Shown: positions 56,442 to 64,000 of the stretch, piece by piece
Layout: the number at the start of each line of letters is the position of its first letter
Numbering within the stretch: the first letter of the stretch is position 1
Assembly (NCBI RefSeq): GCF_016862095.1
Contig: NZ_BOMH01000027.1
Span: 62,001 to 126,000, forward strand
DNA length: 64,000 bases
Direction: 5' to 3'
Source of the DNA: Actinoplanes cyaneus
GTDB taxonomy: Bacteria; Actinomycetota; Actinomycetes; Mycobacteriales; Micromonosporaceae
Notes under the pieces: model-generated
Told to the model about the DNA's origin: nothing
What the model saw: only the letters and a program-made list of their open reading frames with translations
The model's database searches: none
Made by a program: the position numbers and the translations under genes

Positions 56442-56467
56442 GCCGGTGCCGCCAGGGCAGCACCGGC
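56442..56467. terminator. Bidirectional hairpin between lexA-like and diacylglycerol kinase genes
   Basis: GCCGGTGC (56442-56449) pairs with GCACCGGC (56460-56467), loop CGCCAGGGCA, located between convergent stops at 56432 and 56482. Confidence 0.6.
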
Positions 56468-56481
56468 GTGACACGCCCGGG

Positions 56482-57450
56482 TCAGGCGCCGGTGGTCTCC
56501 CGGATCTCGTCGGCGTCGCGGGCGACCGCGTCGGCGTCGTGCGCGAGGTCCGGGTCGGTGGCCGGGCGCGGGACGCACAGCAGCAGCGCCTCCGGGCGTA
56601 CCGTGACGACGAGTTCCTTCCCCGGCTCGATCAGGTCGCCGTCGAGCTGACGCGGCTGCGGCCGGCTGCTGCGGATCTCCACGGTGGACGCCGTGAACGT
56701 CTCCATCCGCGGGACGGCGTCGCGGCGGCGCAGAACTCCCCAGGCCAGCGCGAGCCAGTGACGCAGGGTGCGCGGGCTGAGGACGGCGACGTCGAGGAGC
56801 CCGTCGTCCGGCTGGGCCTCCTGGAGCAGGCGCATCCCACCCTGGAGCCGGCCGACGTTGCCGACGATCACGGTGCGGGGCCGGCGGGCGAACGCCGGTC
56901 CGCCGTCGAGGGAGATCCGGACGCGCATCGGGCGGTCCCGCAGGTGCCGCAGTGCCCCGGCGACGTACGCCAGCCAGCCGACGTGCTTCTTCGCGGTGTC
57001 GTTGGTGGCGTCGAGCATCTGCGCGTCGAACCCCATGCCGGCCATCACCGCGAACCGCTGATCGCCGACGCAGCCGACGTCGATGCGCCGGCGGCCGCCC
57101 TGCAGCGCCACCTCGATGCCGGTGGCCAGGTCGTTGCTGAGCCCGAGGTTGGCGGCCAGCAGGTTCCCGGTGCCGGCCGGCAGCACGGCGAGCGCGACGT
57201 CGGTGCCGGCCAGCGCGCGGACACAGGCCATCACGGTGCCGTCGCCGCCGCAGACGAAGACCACCTCGGCGCCGTCCCGGACAGCCTGGGCGGCCTGGCC
57301 CGCGCCGGGATCCTCGACGGTGGTCTCCAGCCACATCGGCTCGGGCCAGCCCGCCGTGGCGAGGGCTTCGGTGATGGTCCGGCGCAGATCGTCCAGGTCG
57401 GGAACCTTCACCGGGTTGACGACGACGGCTGACCGCAGCGCTGTGTCCAT
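56482..57450 (-). CDS. Diacylglycerol kinase-catalytic family lipid kinase
   Basis: 322 residues; ATG at 57450 with GAGGA six bases upstream. Start SAVVVNPVKVPDLDDLR, nucleotide motif VVFVCGGDGTVMACVRALAGTDVALAVLPAGTGNLLAANLGL (GGDGT and GTGN), then FAVMAGMGFDAQMLDATND and VIVGNVGRLQGGMRLLQEAQPDDGLLDVAVL, and QLDGDLIEPGKELVVTVRPEALLLCVP. This is the DgkB/YegS-type fold that phosphorylates diacylglycerol or related lipids. Soluble or peripheral. Actinobacterial homologues also act on phosphatidylinositol-like lipids or sphingosine; specificity is unknown. Confidence 0.92.
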   Translation of the reverse strand: MDTALRSAVVVNPVKVPDLDDLRRTITEALATAGWPEPMWLETTVEDPGAGQAAQAVRDGAEVVFVCGGDGTVMACVRALAGTDVALAVLPAGTGNLLAANLGLSNDLATGIEVALQGGRRRIDVGCVGDQRFAVMAGMGFDAQMLDATNDTAKKHVGWLAYVAGALRHLRDRPMRVRISLDGGPAFARRPRTVIVGNVGRLQGGMRLLQEAQPDDGLLDVAVLSPRTLRHWLALAWGVLRRRDAVPRMETFTASTVEIRSSRPQPRQLDGDLIEPGKELVVTVRPEALLLCVPRPATDPDLAHDADAVARDADEIRETTGA

Positions 57451-57612
57451 GGGGAGTCCTCGGGTTCGAGAGGTGTGACGCCTGCTCATACCCCGGGCGG
57501 CAGTTCGCTAGTCCGCGCGCGTGCCGGGGCGGGGTCCGGTCACTCCGGGCAGGCGGAACGCTGATGCCGCCGGGCCGGGCTCATGACGTACGCGCGAATC
57601 GGCCGTTGATCC

Positions 57613-58158
57613 TCACAACAGGTGGGCGAGGGGCGCGTCGACGGTGAGGCTCGACCCGTCGGTGAAACGCAGGGCCAGCTCACTCCCCCGGTCGCCGGTC
57701 CCGGTGGCGGCCAGCACGGATCGGGGCCGGCGCCAGACCGGGGTCAGCGGCGGCAGCGGCTCGGGCTCGGCCCGCTCGAACATCCGGCGGACGCGGTCCA
57801 TCAGGCCGGACGGTTCCGGCAGGGCCGGCGACGGCGCCTCCGAGATGCGCAACAGCAGGACCCGCGTGCCGGTCAGCGCCAGCGCCGCGGCGATCGTGTG
57901 CTCCGGAAGGTGACTGTCCAGGTCGGCGGCGATGCTCCCGGCGGGCCCGTGCAGGCCGCTCTGCGGGTTCGCCGCCAGCATCGAGCCACCGAAGCCGGGC
58001 AGATCCGCCGGGGCGCGCGTCACCTTGGCGATCAGCGGCAGGCCCGGGGAGCGGGCGATCCAGAGGGCCGCGTCCAGCGTCTCGCCGTCGTCGAGATGCT
58101 CGCCGACCCGCAGGCGCAGCTCCGCCTGCCGCCGGGCGACCAGGCCGGACTCGCTCAT
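57613..58158 (-). CDS. Uncharacterised cytoplasmic protein
   Basis: 181 residues from ATG 58158 with GGAGGCGG upstream. Soluble, no membrane segment. The central part (LPLIAKVTRAPADLPGFGGSMLAANPQSG, HTIAAALALTGTRVLLLRISEA) and the C-terminal strand region (SVLAATGTGDRGSELALRFTDGSSLTVDAPLAHLL) suggest an alpha/beta fold with a linker rich in Pro and Glu. I do not recognise a family. The 162 bases downstream to 57451 carry only the divergent leader of the lipid kinase gene. Confidence 0.65.
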   Translation of the reverse strand: MSESGLVARRQAELRLRVGEHLDDGETLDAALWIARSPGLPLIAKVTRAPADLPGFGGSMLAANPQSGLHGPAGSIAADLDSHLPEHTIAAALALTGTRVLLLRISEAPSPALPEPSGLMDRVRRMFERAEPEPLPPLTPVWRRPRSVLAATGTGDRGSELALRFTDGSSLTVDAPLAHLL

Positions 58159-58299
58159 GACACCGCCTCCCCCACTGCGTGTAGCTCGGCAGAGCCACAC
58201 GCCATTGTCCGCTCAGCGGTGACGTTTTCCGATGTGAAGATCCGTAACTTTCTTCGCAGCCGCGGCGGATCGCCGCGGGATTCTCGTGAAGGGTGTGTC

Positions 58300-59127
58300 A
58301 TGCGGTTCTTCCTCCAGCTTCTCGCGGTGCTCGCGATGTCGGTCGTGGCCGGTCAGGCGGTCGGCGCCGTCGACGGCAACGACTGGCTCTCGCTGATCGT
58401 GGGAGTGGTCGCCGCCGCCCTCGCGACGCTCGTCTACCGCGGCGTGGTCAGGGTCACGGAGAAACGGCCGGTGACCGAGCTCGCCGGGCGGACGGCGGTG
58501 TCCGGGCTGGTCCGCGGCGTGCTGCTGGGCGTCGCGGTCTTCGGCGCGGTGATCGGCAACATCGCCGTCAACGGCGGCTACCGGATCCTCGGGCTCGGCG
58601 ACCACCCGCTGAACGCGGTCGGGCTGATCGGGTTCATGGCCGGCGCCGCGACGACCGAGGAACTGCTCTTCCGCGGCGTGCTGTTCCGGCACCTGGAACG
58701 ACTCACCGGGACCTGGCTCGCGTTCACGCTGACCGCGTGCGCGTTCGGCGCGATGCACCTGCTCAACCCGAATGCCACGCTGTGGGGCGCGCTCTGCGTC
58801 GCGATCGCCGGTGGCGGGATGCTGACGTCGGCGTACATCGCGAGCCGCAGTCTGTGGCTGCCGATCGGGCTGCACTTCGGCTGGAACTGGGCGCAGTCGG
58901 CGATCTTCGCCTCGGAGGTGTCCGGCAACGGCGCTCAGCAGGGGATCCTGCGGGCGGAGTCGACCGGGAACGCCTGGATCAGCGGCGGGCAGTTCGGCCC
59001 GGAGGCGAGCGTCTTCACCGTGGTGGCCGGCGTGATCGTCACCACCGTGTTCCTGTGGCTGGCGCACCGCCGCGGTCACCTGGTGCCGATGCGTCGCTCG
59101 CGCCGGACCCTTACGCTCGCCGGGTGA
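58300..59127 (+). CDS. CPBP-family intramembrane glutamic endopeptidase (Abi)
   Basis: 275 residues from ATG 58300; the longer frame back to 57622 is a shadow of the neighbouring gene. Six to eight membrane segments. CPBP/Abi motifs: AATTEELLFRGVLFRHLERLTG (EExxxR), ACAFGAMHLLNPNA (FxxxH) and LWLPIGLHFGWNWAQSAIF (HxxxN-like), which supply the catalytic Glu and His residues. Family members process lipoprotein-type or prenylated substrates or signal in bacteria; some are bacteriocin-immunity proteins. It overlaps the histidine kinase gene by four bases (GTGA), implying a joint function with the two-component system. Confidence 0.9.
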   Translation: MRFFLQLLAVLAMSVVAGQAVGAVDGNDWLSLIVGVVAAALATLVYRGVVRVTEKRPVTELAGRTAVSGLVRGVLLGVAVFGAVIGNIAVNGGYRILGLGDHPLNAVGLIGFMAGAATTEELLFRGVLFRHLERLTGTWLAFTLTACAFGAMHLLNPNATLWGALCVAIAGGGMLTSAYIASRSLWLPIGLHFGWNWAQSAIFASEVSGNGAQQGILRAESTGNAWISGGQFGPEASVFTVVAGVIVTTVFLWLAHRRGHLVPMRRSRRTLTLAG

Positions 59128-60266
59128 TCAGCCTTGCCGATCTGCGGGCCCGGTGGCTCCGCCTCGACGTCATCGTCCAGGACCTTCCGTTCGCGGCCCT
59201 GCTCACCGCGCTGGCCCTGGTTCCCGACTGGCAGCGGCACGGCACCCGGCTCGCCGAGCTGGTGCCGGCCCGGCCGTTCGACGGATGGGGCGTCCTGGTG
59301 ATCGCCGTCGAGTGCCTGCCGCTGGCGGTCCGCCGCCGGTGGCCGGCCGCCGGTCTCGCCCTGGTGTTCGCCGGGTTCGCGGCCGACCAGCTCTGCGGGT
59401 ACAACACGCTCGGCGGCATCGCGCTGGTGGTCGCGCTGGTCAGCGCGGGCAACCACCTGACGCGCCACCGGCCGGCCACGATGGTGGCGGCGAGCGCCGC
59501 ATACCTCGCACTGACCGCCGCCCTGCACCAAACCGGGCAGATCGGGCCGGACGTGGTGGTGCTCTTCTACATCGTGCTCGCCGCGATGTGGGCGGTCGGC
59601 GCGGGGCTGCGACGCAACCGGCTGGCCGAAATGGATCACCGGCGCCATCTCGCGGAGGCGACCCGCGCCGCCGAGCGCACCCGGATCGCGCGGGAGATGC
59701 ACGACGTGGTGACCCACCACGTGACCGCGATGGTGGTGCAGGCCGAGGCCGCGCGGTACCTGACGGCCGCGCCCGAACGCCTCGACGAGGCCCTGAGCGC
59801 GGTGTCGGACACCGGGCGGCGGGCGATCACCGACCTGCGGCACCTGCTCGACCTGCTCAACCCCGGGCACGGCGGCGAGCTGCGGGCGCTGGTCGAGCAG
59901 ACCCGGCGGGCCGGGCAGCCGGTGGAGCTGATCGAGCAGACCCGGCGGGCCGGGCAGCCCGTCGAGCAGGTCGGTGGCGCGGACGTCACGGTCTACCGGG
60001 TGGCGCAGGAGGCCTTGACGAACGCCCTGAAGTACGACCACGGCGCGCGGACCAGCGTGACGGTCCGCTACGGAGAGACGGAGACCGAGGTGCGGATCAG
60101 CACGGACGGGACGGGGTCGAGCACCGCGTCGCCCGGCGGTGGCGGGCGCGGCCTGACCGGGCTGCGCGAGCGGGTCGGCACGCTCGGCGGCGACTTCGAC
60201 GCGGGCCCGCTCGCCGAAGGCGGTTTCCTGGTCACCGCGCGGATCCCGGCCGGAGTGACCTCATGA
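59124..60266 (+). CDS. Sensor histidine kinase (HisKA_3 type)
   Basis: 380 residues from GTG 59124. Four or five N-terminal membrane helices (residues 20-155) and no clear extracytoplasmic domain, indicating intramembrane sensing. H box ERTRIAREMHDVVTHHVTAMVVQAEAARY, N box AQEALTNALKYDHG, degenerate G1 (STDGTGSS), and G2 in GGGGRGLTGLRERVGTLGGDFDAG. The linker between helices and ATPase contains a 13-residue duplicated segment (EQTRRAGQPVE). Coupled to the CPBP protease gene upstream and to a mini-ORF downstream. Confidence 0.92.
   Translation: MISLADLRARWLRLDVIVQDLPFAALLTALALVPDWQRHGTRLAELVPARPFDGWGVLVIAVECLPLAVRRRWPAAGLALVFAGFAADQLCGYNTLGGIALVVALVSAGNHLTRHRPATMVAASAAYLALTAALHQTGQIGPDVVVLFYIVLAAMWAVGAGLRRNRLAEMDHRRHLAEATRAAERTRIAREMHDVVTHHVTAMVVQAEAARYLTAAPERLDEALSAVSDTGRRAITDLRHLLDLLNPGHGGELRALVEQTRRAGQPVELIEQTRRAGQPVEQVGGADVTVYRVAQEALTNALKYDHGARTSVTVRYGETETEVRISTDGTGSSTASPGGGGRGLTGLRERVGTLGGDFDAGPLAEGGFLVTARIPAGVTS
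59889..59966 (+). repeat. 39-bp tandem duplication inside the kinase gene
   Basis: Two 39-bp units (59889-59927 and 59928-59966) encode LVEQTRRAGQPVE and LIEQTRRAGQPVE; only a few bases differ. The duplication lies just ahead of the ATP-binding domain. Confidence 0.88.
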
Positions 60267-60325
60267 TCCAGGCGCTGAACAGCAACGACGCCATCCTGAT
60301 GAAGCCGGCCGGGGTGACGTCGTGA
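60263..60325 (+). CDS. 20-residue mini-ORF bridging kinase and response regulator
   Basis: ATG 60263 overlaps the kinase stop (ATGA) and TGA 60325 overlaps the regulator start (GTGA at 60322). It encodes MIQALNSNDAILMKPAGVTS. Its last six residues repeat the kinase's own C-terminus (PAGVTS), and its first codons resemble the start of the regulator (MIQAL versus MIRVL). It probably arose by a 56-bp duplication at the kinase-regulator junction and now acts as a translational relay. Whether the peptide itself matters is unknown. Confidence 0.55.
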   Translation: MIQALNSNDAILMKPAGVTS

Positions 60326-60972
60326 TCCGGGTGCTCGTCTGTGACGACCAGGCGCTGATCAGGACCGGATTCGCCACGATCATCGACGCTCAGCCGGACA
60401 TGACGGTCGCCGGCGAGTGCGGCGACGGCGTCACGGCGGTCCGGCTCGCCCGCGAGCTGCAGCCCGACGTGGTGGTGATGGACGTGCGCATGCCCGGCCT
60501 GACCGGCATCGAGGCCACCGCCCGGCTGGCCGGCGCCGGCGTGGCCCGACCGGTGAAGGTGCTGGTCGTGACGACCTTCAACCTCGACGAGTACGTCTAC
60601 GAGTCGTTACGCGCCGGCGCCAGCGGTTTCCTGCTCAAGGACGCCCCGCCGGCCCAGCTGCTGCACGGCATCCGCACCGTGGCGGGCGGCGCCGCGCTGC
60701 TCGCCCCGGAGGTGACCCGCGAGCTGGTCGGCCGGTACGCGGCCCGGATCCGCCCGGCCGCCGGCGCCCCCGATGACGTGCCGCTGAGCGCGCGCGAGCT
60801 GGAGGTGCTGTGCCTGATCGCGAACGGCCTGTCCAACAGCGAGATCGCGGCGGCGCTGGTGATCAGCCACGAGACCGTCAAGACGTACGTCTCCAGGATC
60901 CTCACCAAGCTGGACCTGCGCGACCGGGTGCAGGCCGTCGTCTACGCCTACCGCCGCGGCCTGGTCACCTGA
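60322..60972 (+). CDS. LuxR/NarL-family response regulator
   Basis: 216 residues from GTG 60322. Receiver domain MIRVLVCDDQALIRTGF with phosphoacceptor Asp in VVVMDVRMPGLTG, Thr in VLVVTTFNLDEYVYESLRAGASGFLLKDAPP. C-terminal GerE helix-turn-helix: LSARELEVLCLIANGLSNSEIAAALVISHETVKTYVSRILTKLDLRDRVQAVV. Partner of the preceding kinase. Very similar in plan to the regulator at 1065, including the DRVQAV(I/V) tail, so the two two-component systems are probably paralogous. Confidence 0.94.
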   Translation: MIRVLVCDDQALIRTGFATIIDAQPDMTVAGECGDGVTAVRLARELQPDVVVMDVRMPGLTGIEATARLAGAGVARPVKVLVVTTFNLDEYVYESLRAGASGFLLKDAPPAQLLHGIRTVAGGAALLAPEVTRELVGRYAARIRPAAGAPDDVPLSARELEVLCLIANGLSNSEIAAALVISHETVKTYVSRILTKLDLRDRVQAVVYAYRRGLVT

Positions 60973-61000
60973 CCCGGGCCGACCCGGGATGATGGCCCGC

Positions 61001-61879
61001 ATGACGAATCGGGCCGCGGCGGTGGCGGCGATGCGCGGGCTGGCTCTCGGTGACGCGTTCGGCGAGTCGTGGCTGTTGCAGCCCGCCGCCGAGCCGGGGG
61101 CCGAGCGGCGTCTCGCGGACGGCCCGTGGCCGTGGACCGACGACACCGCGATGGCGCTGTCGGTGCTGCGGATCCTGGACCGGCACGGGCACGTCGAGCA
61201 GGACGCGCTGGCGCTCGCATTCGCCGAGGCGTACGCGGCGGACCCGTACCGTTCGTACGGCGGATCGATGCACGAGGTCCTGCGCGCGATCGGCCAGGGC
61301 GAGCCGTGGTCCGTGGTGACCCGGCGCAAGTTCGGCGGGATGGGCTCGTGGGGCAACGGGGCGGCGATGCGGGTCGCCCCGCTCGGCGCCTGGTTCGCCG
61401 ACGACCTGAGTGTGGCAGCGGCCGAGGCCGCCAGGTCGGCCGAGGTCACCCACGGCCATCCGGAAGCCGTCGCCGGGGCGGTGGCGGTCGCGGTCGCGGC
61501 GGCGCTGAGCGTCACCGGCGTCGCGGGCGGTGAGCTGATCGGGACGGTCACCGCCCGTACGCCGGACAGCGAAGTCGCCTCGAGGTTGCGCCGCGTGGCC
61601 AGGGTCGCGCTGACAGCCGAGCCGAGCCATGTCGCCGGCATGGTCGGGTGCGGCGAGCAGATCTCGGCCGTGGACACGGTCCCGTACGCGATCTGGTCCG
61701 CCGCCGCGCACCTCGACGACCTGCCCGGGGCCCTCTGGGCGACCGCGATCCCCGGCGGCGACTCCGACACGACGTGCGCCATCGTCGGCGGGATCGTCGG
61801 CGGGCGCACCGGCCTGGACGGGGTGCCCGCGGACTGGTCCAGCGAGCCGCTCCCCGCCTGGGTCGCCGAAGTGGGCTAA
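61001..61879 (+). CDS. ADP-ribosylglycohydrolase-family protein
   Basis: 292 residues from ATG 61001 (ATGs at 60989 and 60992 are possible). DraG/ARH fold motifs: AAMRGLALGDAFGESW, metal-binding WPWTDDTAMALSVL, SWGNGAAMRVAPLGAWFADD, VTHGHPEAVAGAVAVAVAAAL and the second metal site AIPGGDSDTTCAIVGGIVGG. These enzymes cleave ADP-ribose from arginine or other acceptors, or act on ADP-ribosylated nucleic acids. No ADP-ribosyltransferase is in the window. Convergent with, and overlapping by four bases, the GGDEF/EAL gene. Confidence 0.93.
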   Translation: MTNRAAAVAAMRGLALGDAFGESWLLQPAAEPGAERRLADGPWPWTDDTAMALSVLRILDRHGHVEQDALALAFAEAYAADPYRSYGGSMHEVLRAIGQGEPWSVVTRRKFGGMGSWGNGAAMRVAPLGAWFADDLSVAAAEAARSAEVTHGHPEAVAGAVAVAVAAALSVTGVAGGELIGTVTARTPDSEVASRLRRVARVALTAEPSHVAGMVGCGEQISAVDTVPYAIWSAAAHLDDLPGALWATAIPGGDSDTTCAIVGGIVGGRTGLDGVPADWSSEPLPAWVAEVG

Positions 61880-64000
61880 GAAGCGACCGGCGTGACCTGA
61901 CGCTCCAGCAGCCACGGGGTGAGGCGCTCCGGGGCCTGCGGCCGGCTCAGGTGATAGCCCTGGACCAGGTCGCAGTCCCAGTCCCGGAGCCGGTCGAGCA
62001 CCGCCTCGTTCTCCACCCCCTCGGCGATCAGCCGCATGTCCAGGTTGTGCGCGAGCTCGACGGTGCTCTTCACGATGGCGGCGCTGCGCGGGTCGGTGTC
62101 GCAGTGGGCCACGAACGCCCGGTCCAGTTTCAGATCGTCGACCGGCAGCGCGTGCAGGTAGGCCAGGCTCGAGTAACCGGTGCCGTAGTCGTCCACGGCC
62201 AGCCGGATCCCCATGGCGCGCAGCTCGTCGAGGGTCCGGGTCGCGCGCGTCGCGTCCCGCATCAGCACCTCCTCGGTGACTTCCAGATGCAGAGCCGCCG
62301 GGGGTACGCCGTACCGGGCCAGAGCGTCAGCGACGTGATCCGGCAGCGAGGGATCGTGCAGGTTCGACGCCGACAGGTTCACCGCGACGGTCAGTCCCAG
62401 CCCGGCGGCCCGCCAGTCCCGGCACTGCCCGAGCGCCTTCTCCAGGACCTGCAGGGTGATCCGTCCCATCAGCCCGGCGTGCTCGGCCAGGGACAGGAAC
62501 CCGTCGGGGTAGACCAGCCCACGAGCCGGATGGTTCCACCGCACCAGGGCCTCCACGCCCACCACCGCGCCGGTCGCGACGTCGAGCTGCGGCTGGTAGT
62601 GCAGCACCAGCTCGTCCCGGTCGAGCCCGGCGCGGAACTCCTCCAGGGTCGTCAGGCGCCGCCGCCCGGTGTCGTCGTCGGCGCCCTCGACGGCCACGGC
62701 CAGGCCGCTGTGGTCGCTCTTCGCGGTGTACATCGCGTTGTCGGCGTGCCGGAGCAGCGTGCCGCGGTCGGTGCCGTGCCCGGGGAAGACCGCCAGCCCG
62801 ATGCTGGCGTCGATGTGCAGGCTCACCTGTTCCAGGTCGAACGGGTGCCGCAGCGCGGTGAGCAGCGTCGTCGCCACCTCCAGCGCGCGGTCCGCCCCGG
62901 CCACGGGCAGGATCACGCCGAACTCGTCCCCGCCGAGCCGGGCCAGCATCCCGGCGCCACCGAACGCCGCGGTCAGCCGGGTCGCGACCAGCTGCAGCAA
63001 CCGGTCGCCGAGGTGGTGCCCGAAACTGTCGTTGATCTCCTTGAACCGGTCCAGGTCGACGATCGCCACGGCCATCGGCTCGTCCGGGTCCCGGCGGAGC
63101 AGCTCACGGTCGAGGGTCTCCTGGAACGAGCGGCGGTTGGGCAGCGCGGTCAGGTCGTCGGTGCGGGCCTGCCGGCGGGCGTCGGCCAGCGCCTCCACGG
63201 TCCGGACGGTCAGCAGCATCCGCGCGACCGCCGCCGCGATCGCGACCGCCGCGAGCACGCTGCTCGTGCGGGGCAGCGTGGCGTCGCGCCAGCTGCCGTA
63301 GAGCAGCAGGGCCATCGACGCGCAGGCCAGCCCGGCCGGCAGCGCCACCCCGACCAGCGCCCGGACCGGCGGGCGGGCCGAGGCCTCCTCCGGGCGCTGC
63401 CAGGCCGCGGCGACGATGACCGCCACCGCCACCGACCAGAACGCGTCCGTCCAGCCACCCGGGATGAACGTGCCGTGCGTCGTCTCGAACATGTGGAGGC
63501 CGTTGGCCGCGGTGTTCACCCCCATCCCGGCCAGCAGCACCGCCCAGACCCGCTCGGTGCGCCAGCCGCTGAGCGCCCACGCGCCGAGCAGCAGACCGGC
63601 CAGCACGATGTCCGCGATCGGGTACGCCAGGCTCACCAGCACCGCCGCAGCCGGCTGACCGGAGACACCGGCGAACCCGGTCAGGAACACCACCGACGCG
63701 AACGCCGCCGCGCACGCCGAGGCGATCAGCCCGTCGAGCCAGGTCGGCGCGCTGAACCGGGACCGGCGCGCCCGCAGCAGCCGCAGCACCGCGGCGTAGG
63801 CGAGAGGGTAGTACGCCAGCCACATCGCGTCCGAGATCGAGGGGTACGGCGGCGGGTCCAGCCGCACCAGGACCGCCACCCAGTAGACCGTGCCGGCGGC
63901 GTAACAGCCCAGCCCACCCGCCATCAGCAGCCAGGCGCCCCGGTCCTGCCGCAGGACCGCCGCCCGCGCCAGCACCAGCACGACGGCGAGCAGATAGGTC
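61876..64000 (-). CDS. GGDEF-EAL diguanylate cyclase/phosphodiesterase membrane protein, 5' end outside window
   Basis: At least 708 residues are encoded before the right edge. The frame stays open upstream of a GTG at 63981 with membrane-helix sequence (TYLLAVVLVLA), so the real start lies outside. At least seven membrane helices are followed by a GGDEF domain (RTDDLTALPNRRSFQETL, VDLDRFKEINDSFGHHLGD, LARLGGDEFGVILP) and an EAL domain (VGVEALVRWNHPARGLVYPDGFLSLAEHAG, VNLSASNLHDP, LEVTEEVL, RLAVDDYGTGYSSLAYLHALPVDDLKLDRAFV, LIAEGVEN). Both active-site signatures look intact, so it may make or degrade c-di-GMP, the second messenger that gates BldD-controlled development. Confidence 0.94.
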   Translation of the reverse strand, partial: TYLLAVVLVLARAAVLRQDRGAWLLMAGGLGCYAAGTVYWVAVLVRLDPPPYPSISDAMWLAYYPLAYAAVLRLLRARRSRFSAPTWLDGLIASACAAAFASVVFLTGFAGVSGQPAAAVLVSLAYPIADIVLAGLLLGAWALSGWRTERVWAVLLAGMGVNTAANGLHMFETTHGTFIPGGWTDAFWSVAVAVIVAAAWQRPEEASARPPVRALVGVALPAGLACASMALLLYGSWRDATLPRTSSVLAAVAIAAAVARMLLTVRTVEALADARRQARTDDLTALPNRRSFQETLDRELLRRDPDEPMAVAIVDLDRFKEINDSFGHHLGDRLLQLVATRLTAAFGGAGMLARLGGDEFGVILPVAGADRALEVATTLLTALRHPFDLEQVSLHIDASIGLAVFPGHGTDRGTLLRHADNAMYTAKSDHSGLAVAVEGADDDTGRRRLTTLEEFRAGLDRDELVLHYQPQLDVATGAVVGVEALVRWNHPARGLVYPDGFLSLAEHAGLMGRITLQVLEKALGQCRDWRAAGLGLTVAVNLSASNLHDPSLPDHVADALARYGVPPAALHLEVTEEVLMRDATRATRTLDELRAMGIRLAVDDYGTGYSSLAYLHALPVDDLKLDRAFVAHCDTDPRSAAIVKSTVELAHNLDMRLIAEGVENEAVLDRLRDWDCDLVQGYHLSRPQAPERLTPWLLERQVTPVAS

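Noticed and set aside
1..64000. Insertion sequences, prophage genes, tRNA or rRNA genes
   Set aside because: No transposase, integrase, terminal inverted repeats with target duplications, cloverleaf or rRNA-like sequence was recognised by eye; a tRNAscan/ISfinder run could still find a missed short element.
61876..64000. Degenerate EAL or GGDEF domain
   Set aside because: Both signatures (GGDEF, EALVRW, DDYGTGYSSL, EGVEN) read intact, so no evidence of catalytic loss.

Overview
The window is a stretch of high-GC actinobacterial chromosome. Codon third positions are almost all G or C, many genes start with GTG, and genes are tightly packed with ATGA or GTGA start/stop overlaps. Gene content also fits: SARP/BTAD regulators, a mycothiol-type DinB enzyme, paired LuxR-type two-component systems, SPW, DUF4267 and VanZ proteins. 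A soil actinomycete such as a member of the Micromonosporaceae (Actinoplanes-like) is my best guess, but the family assignment is inference. I saw no rRNA, tRNA, CRISPR array, transposase or phage gene.

Layout. 1-876: 5' part of a secreted GH92 alpha-mannosidase behind a LacI-type operator. 1065-6672: a two-component system (response regulator, histidine kinase) divergent from a lipoprotein/adaptor/ATPase/permease efflux operon of the MacAB type. 6859-11242: a two-gene conflict-type module, a trypsin-co-occurring small protein followed by a trypsin-nSTAND-beta-propeller protein. 11286-14688: a lipid aminoacylation operon (aminoacyl-phosphatidylglycerol synthase domain protein, a truncated esterase paralogue and an intact membrane-anchored esterase). 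14860-28736: mixed housekeeping and regulatory genes (two SARP-like regulators, an Asp-nucleophile hydrolase, two NAD-dependent epimerase-like proteins, glutathione peroxidase, a molybdopterin oxidoreductase with its cytochrome b, an LLM flavin oxidoreductase, two TetR repressors with clear paired operators, FAD monooxygenase, small membrane proteins).

28801-35740 is the most unusual region. A 1540-residue protein combines a STAS-like domain, two GHKL-type ATPase domains and two phosphoribosyltransferase-like domains. It is translationally coupled to a response-regulator/kinase-fold fusion, and a four-helix membrane protein is encoded divergently. I know of no described pathway with this combination.

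36759-48429 is a nearly complete glucuronide/glucuronate catabolic locus. It encodes a GH79 beta-glucuronidase, a BNR-repeat secreted protein, a three-component sugar ABC importer, uronate dehydrogenase, glucarate dehydratase, a 5-keto-4-deoxyglucarate aldolase, tartronate semialdehyde reductase and an IclR regulator. Two identical 16-bp operator-like sites sit before the importer operon and across the reductase start codon. A 349-residue protein of unknown function is embedded in this operon.

48511-64000 holds a spermidine-synthase-like protein, an M28 aminopeptidase, a DinB/MDMPI protein, Bcp peroxiredoxin coupled to VanZ, secreted and membrane-anchored proteins, a LexA-type repressor, a diacylglycerol kinase-family protein, a CPBP protease coupled to a second two-component system (with a 20-codon ORF wedged between kinase and regulator), an ADP-ribosylglycohydrolase and the C-terminal part of a GGDEF/EAL membrane protein that runs off the right edge. 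A recurring local feature is in-frame tandem duplication of 21, 33 or 39 bp, including in both histidine kinases, and duplicated gene 3' ends.
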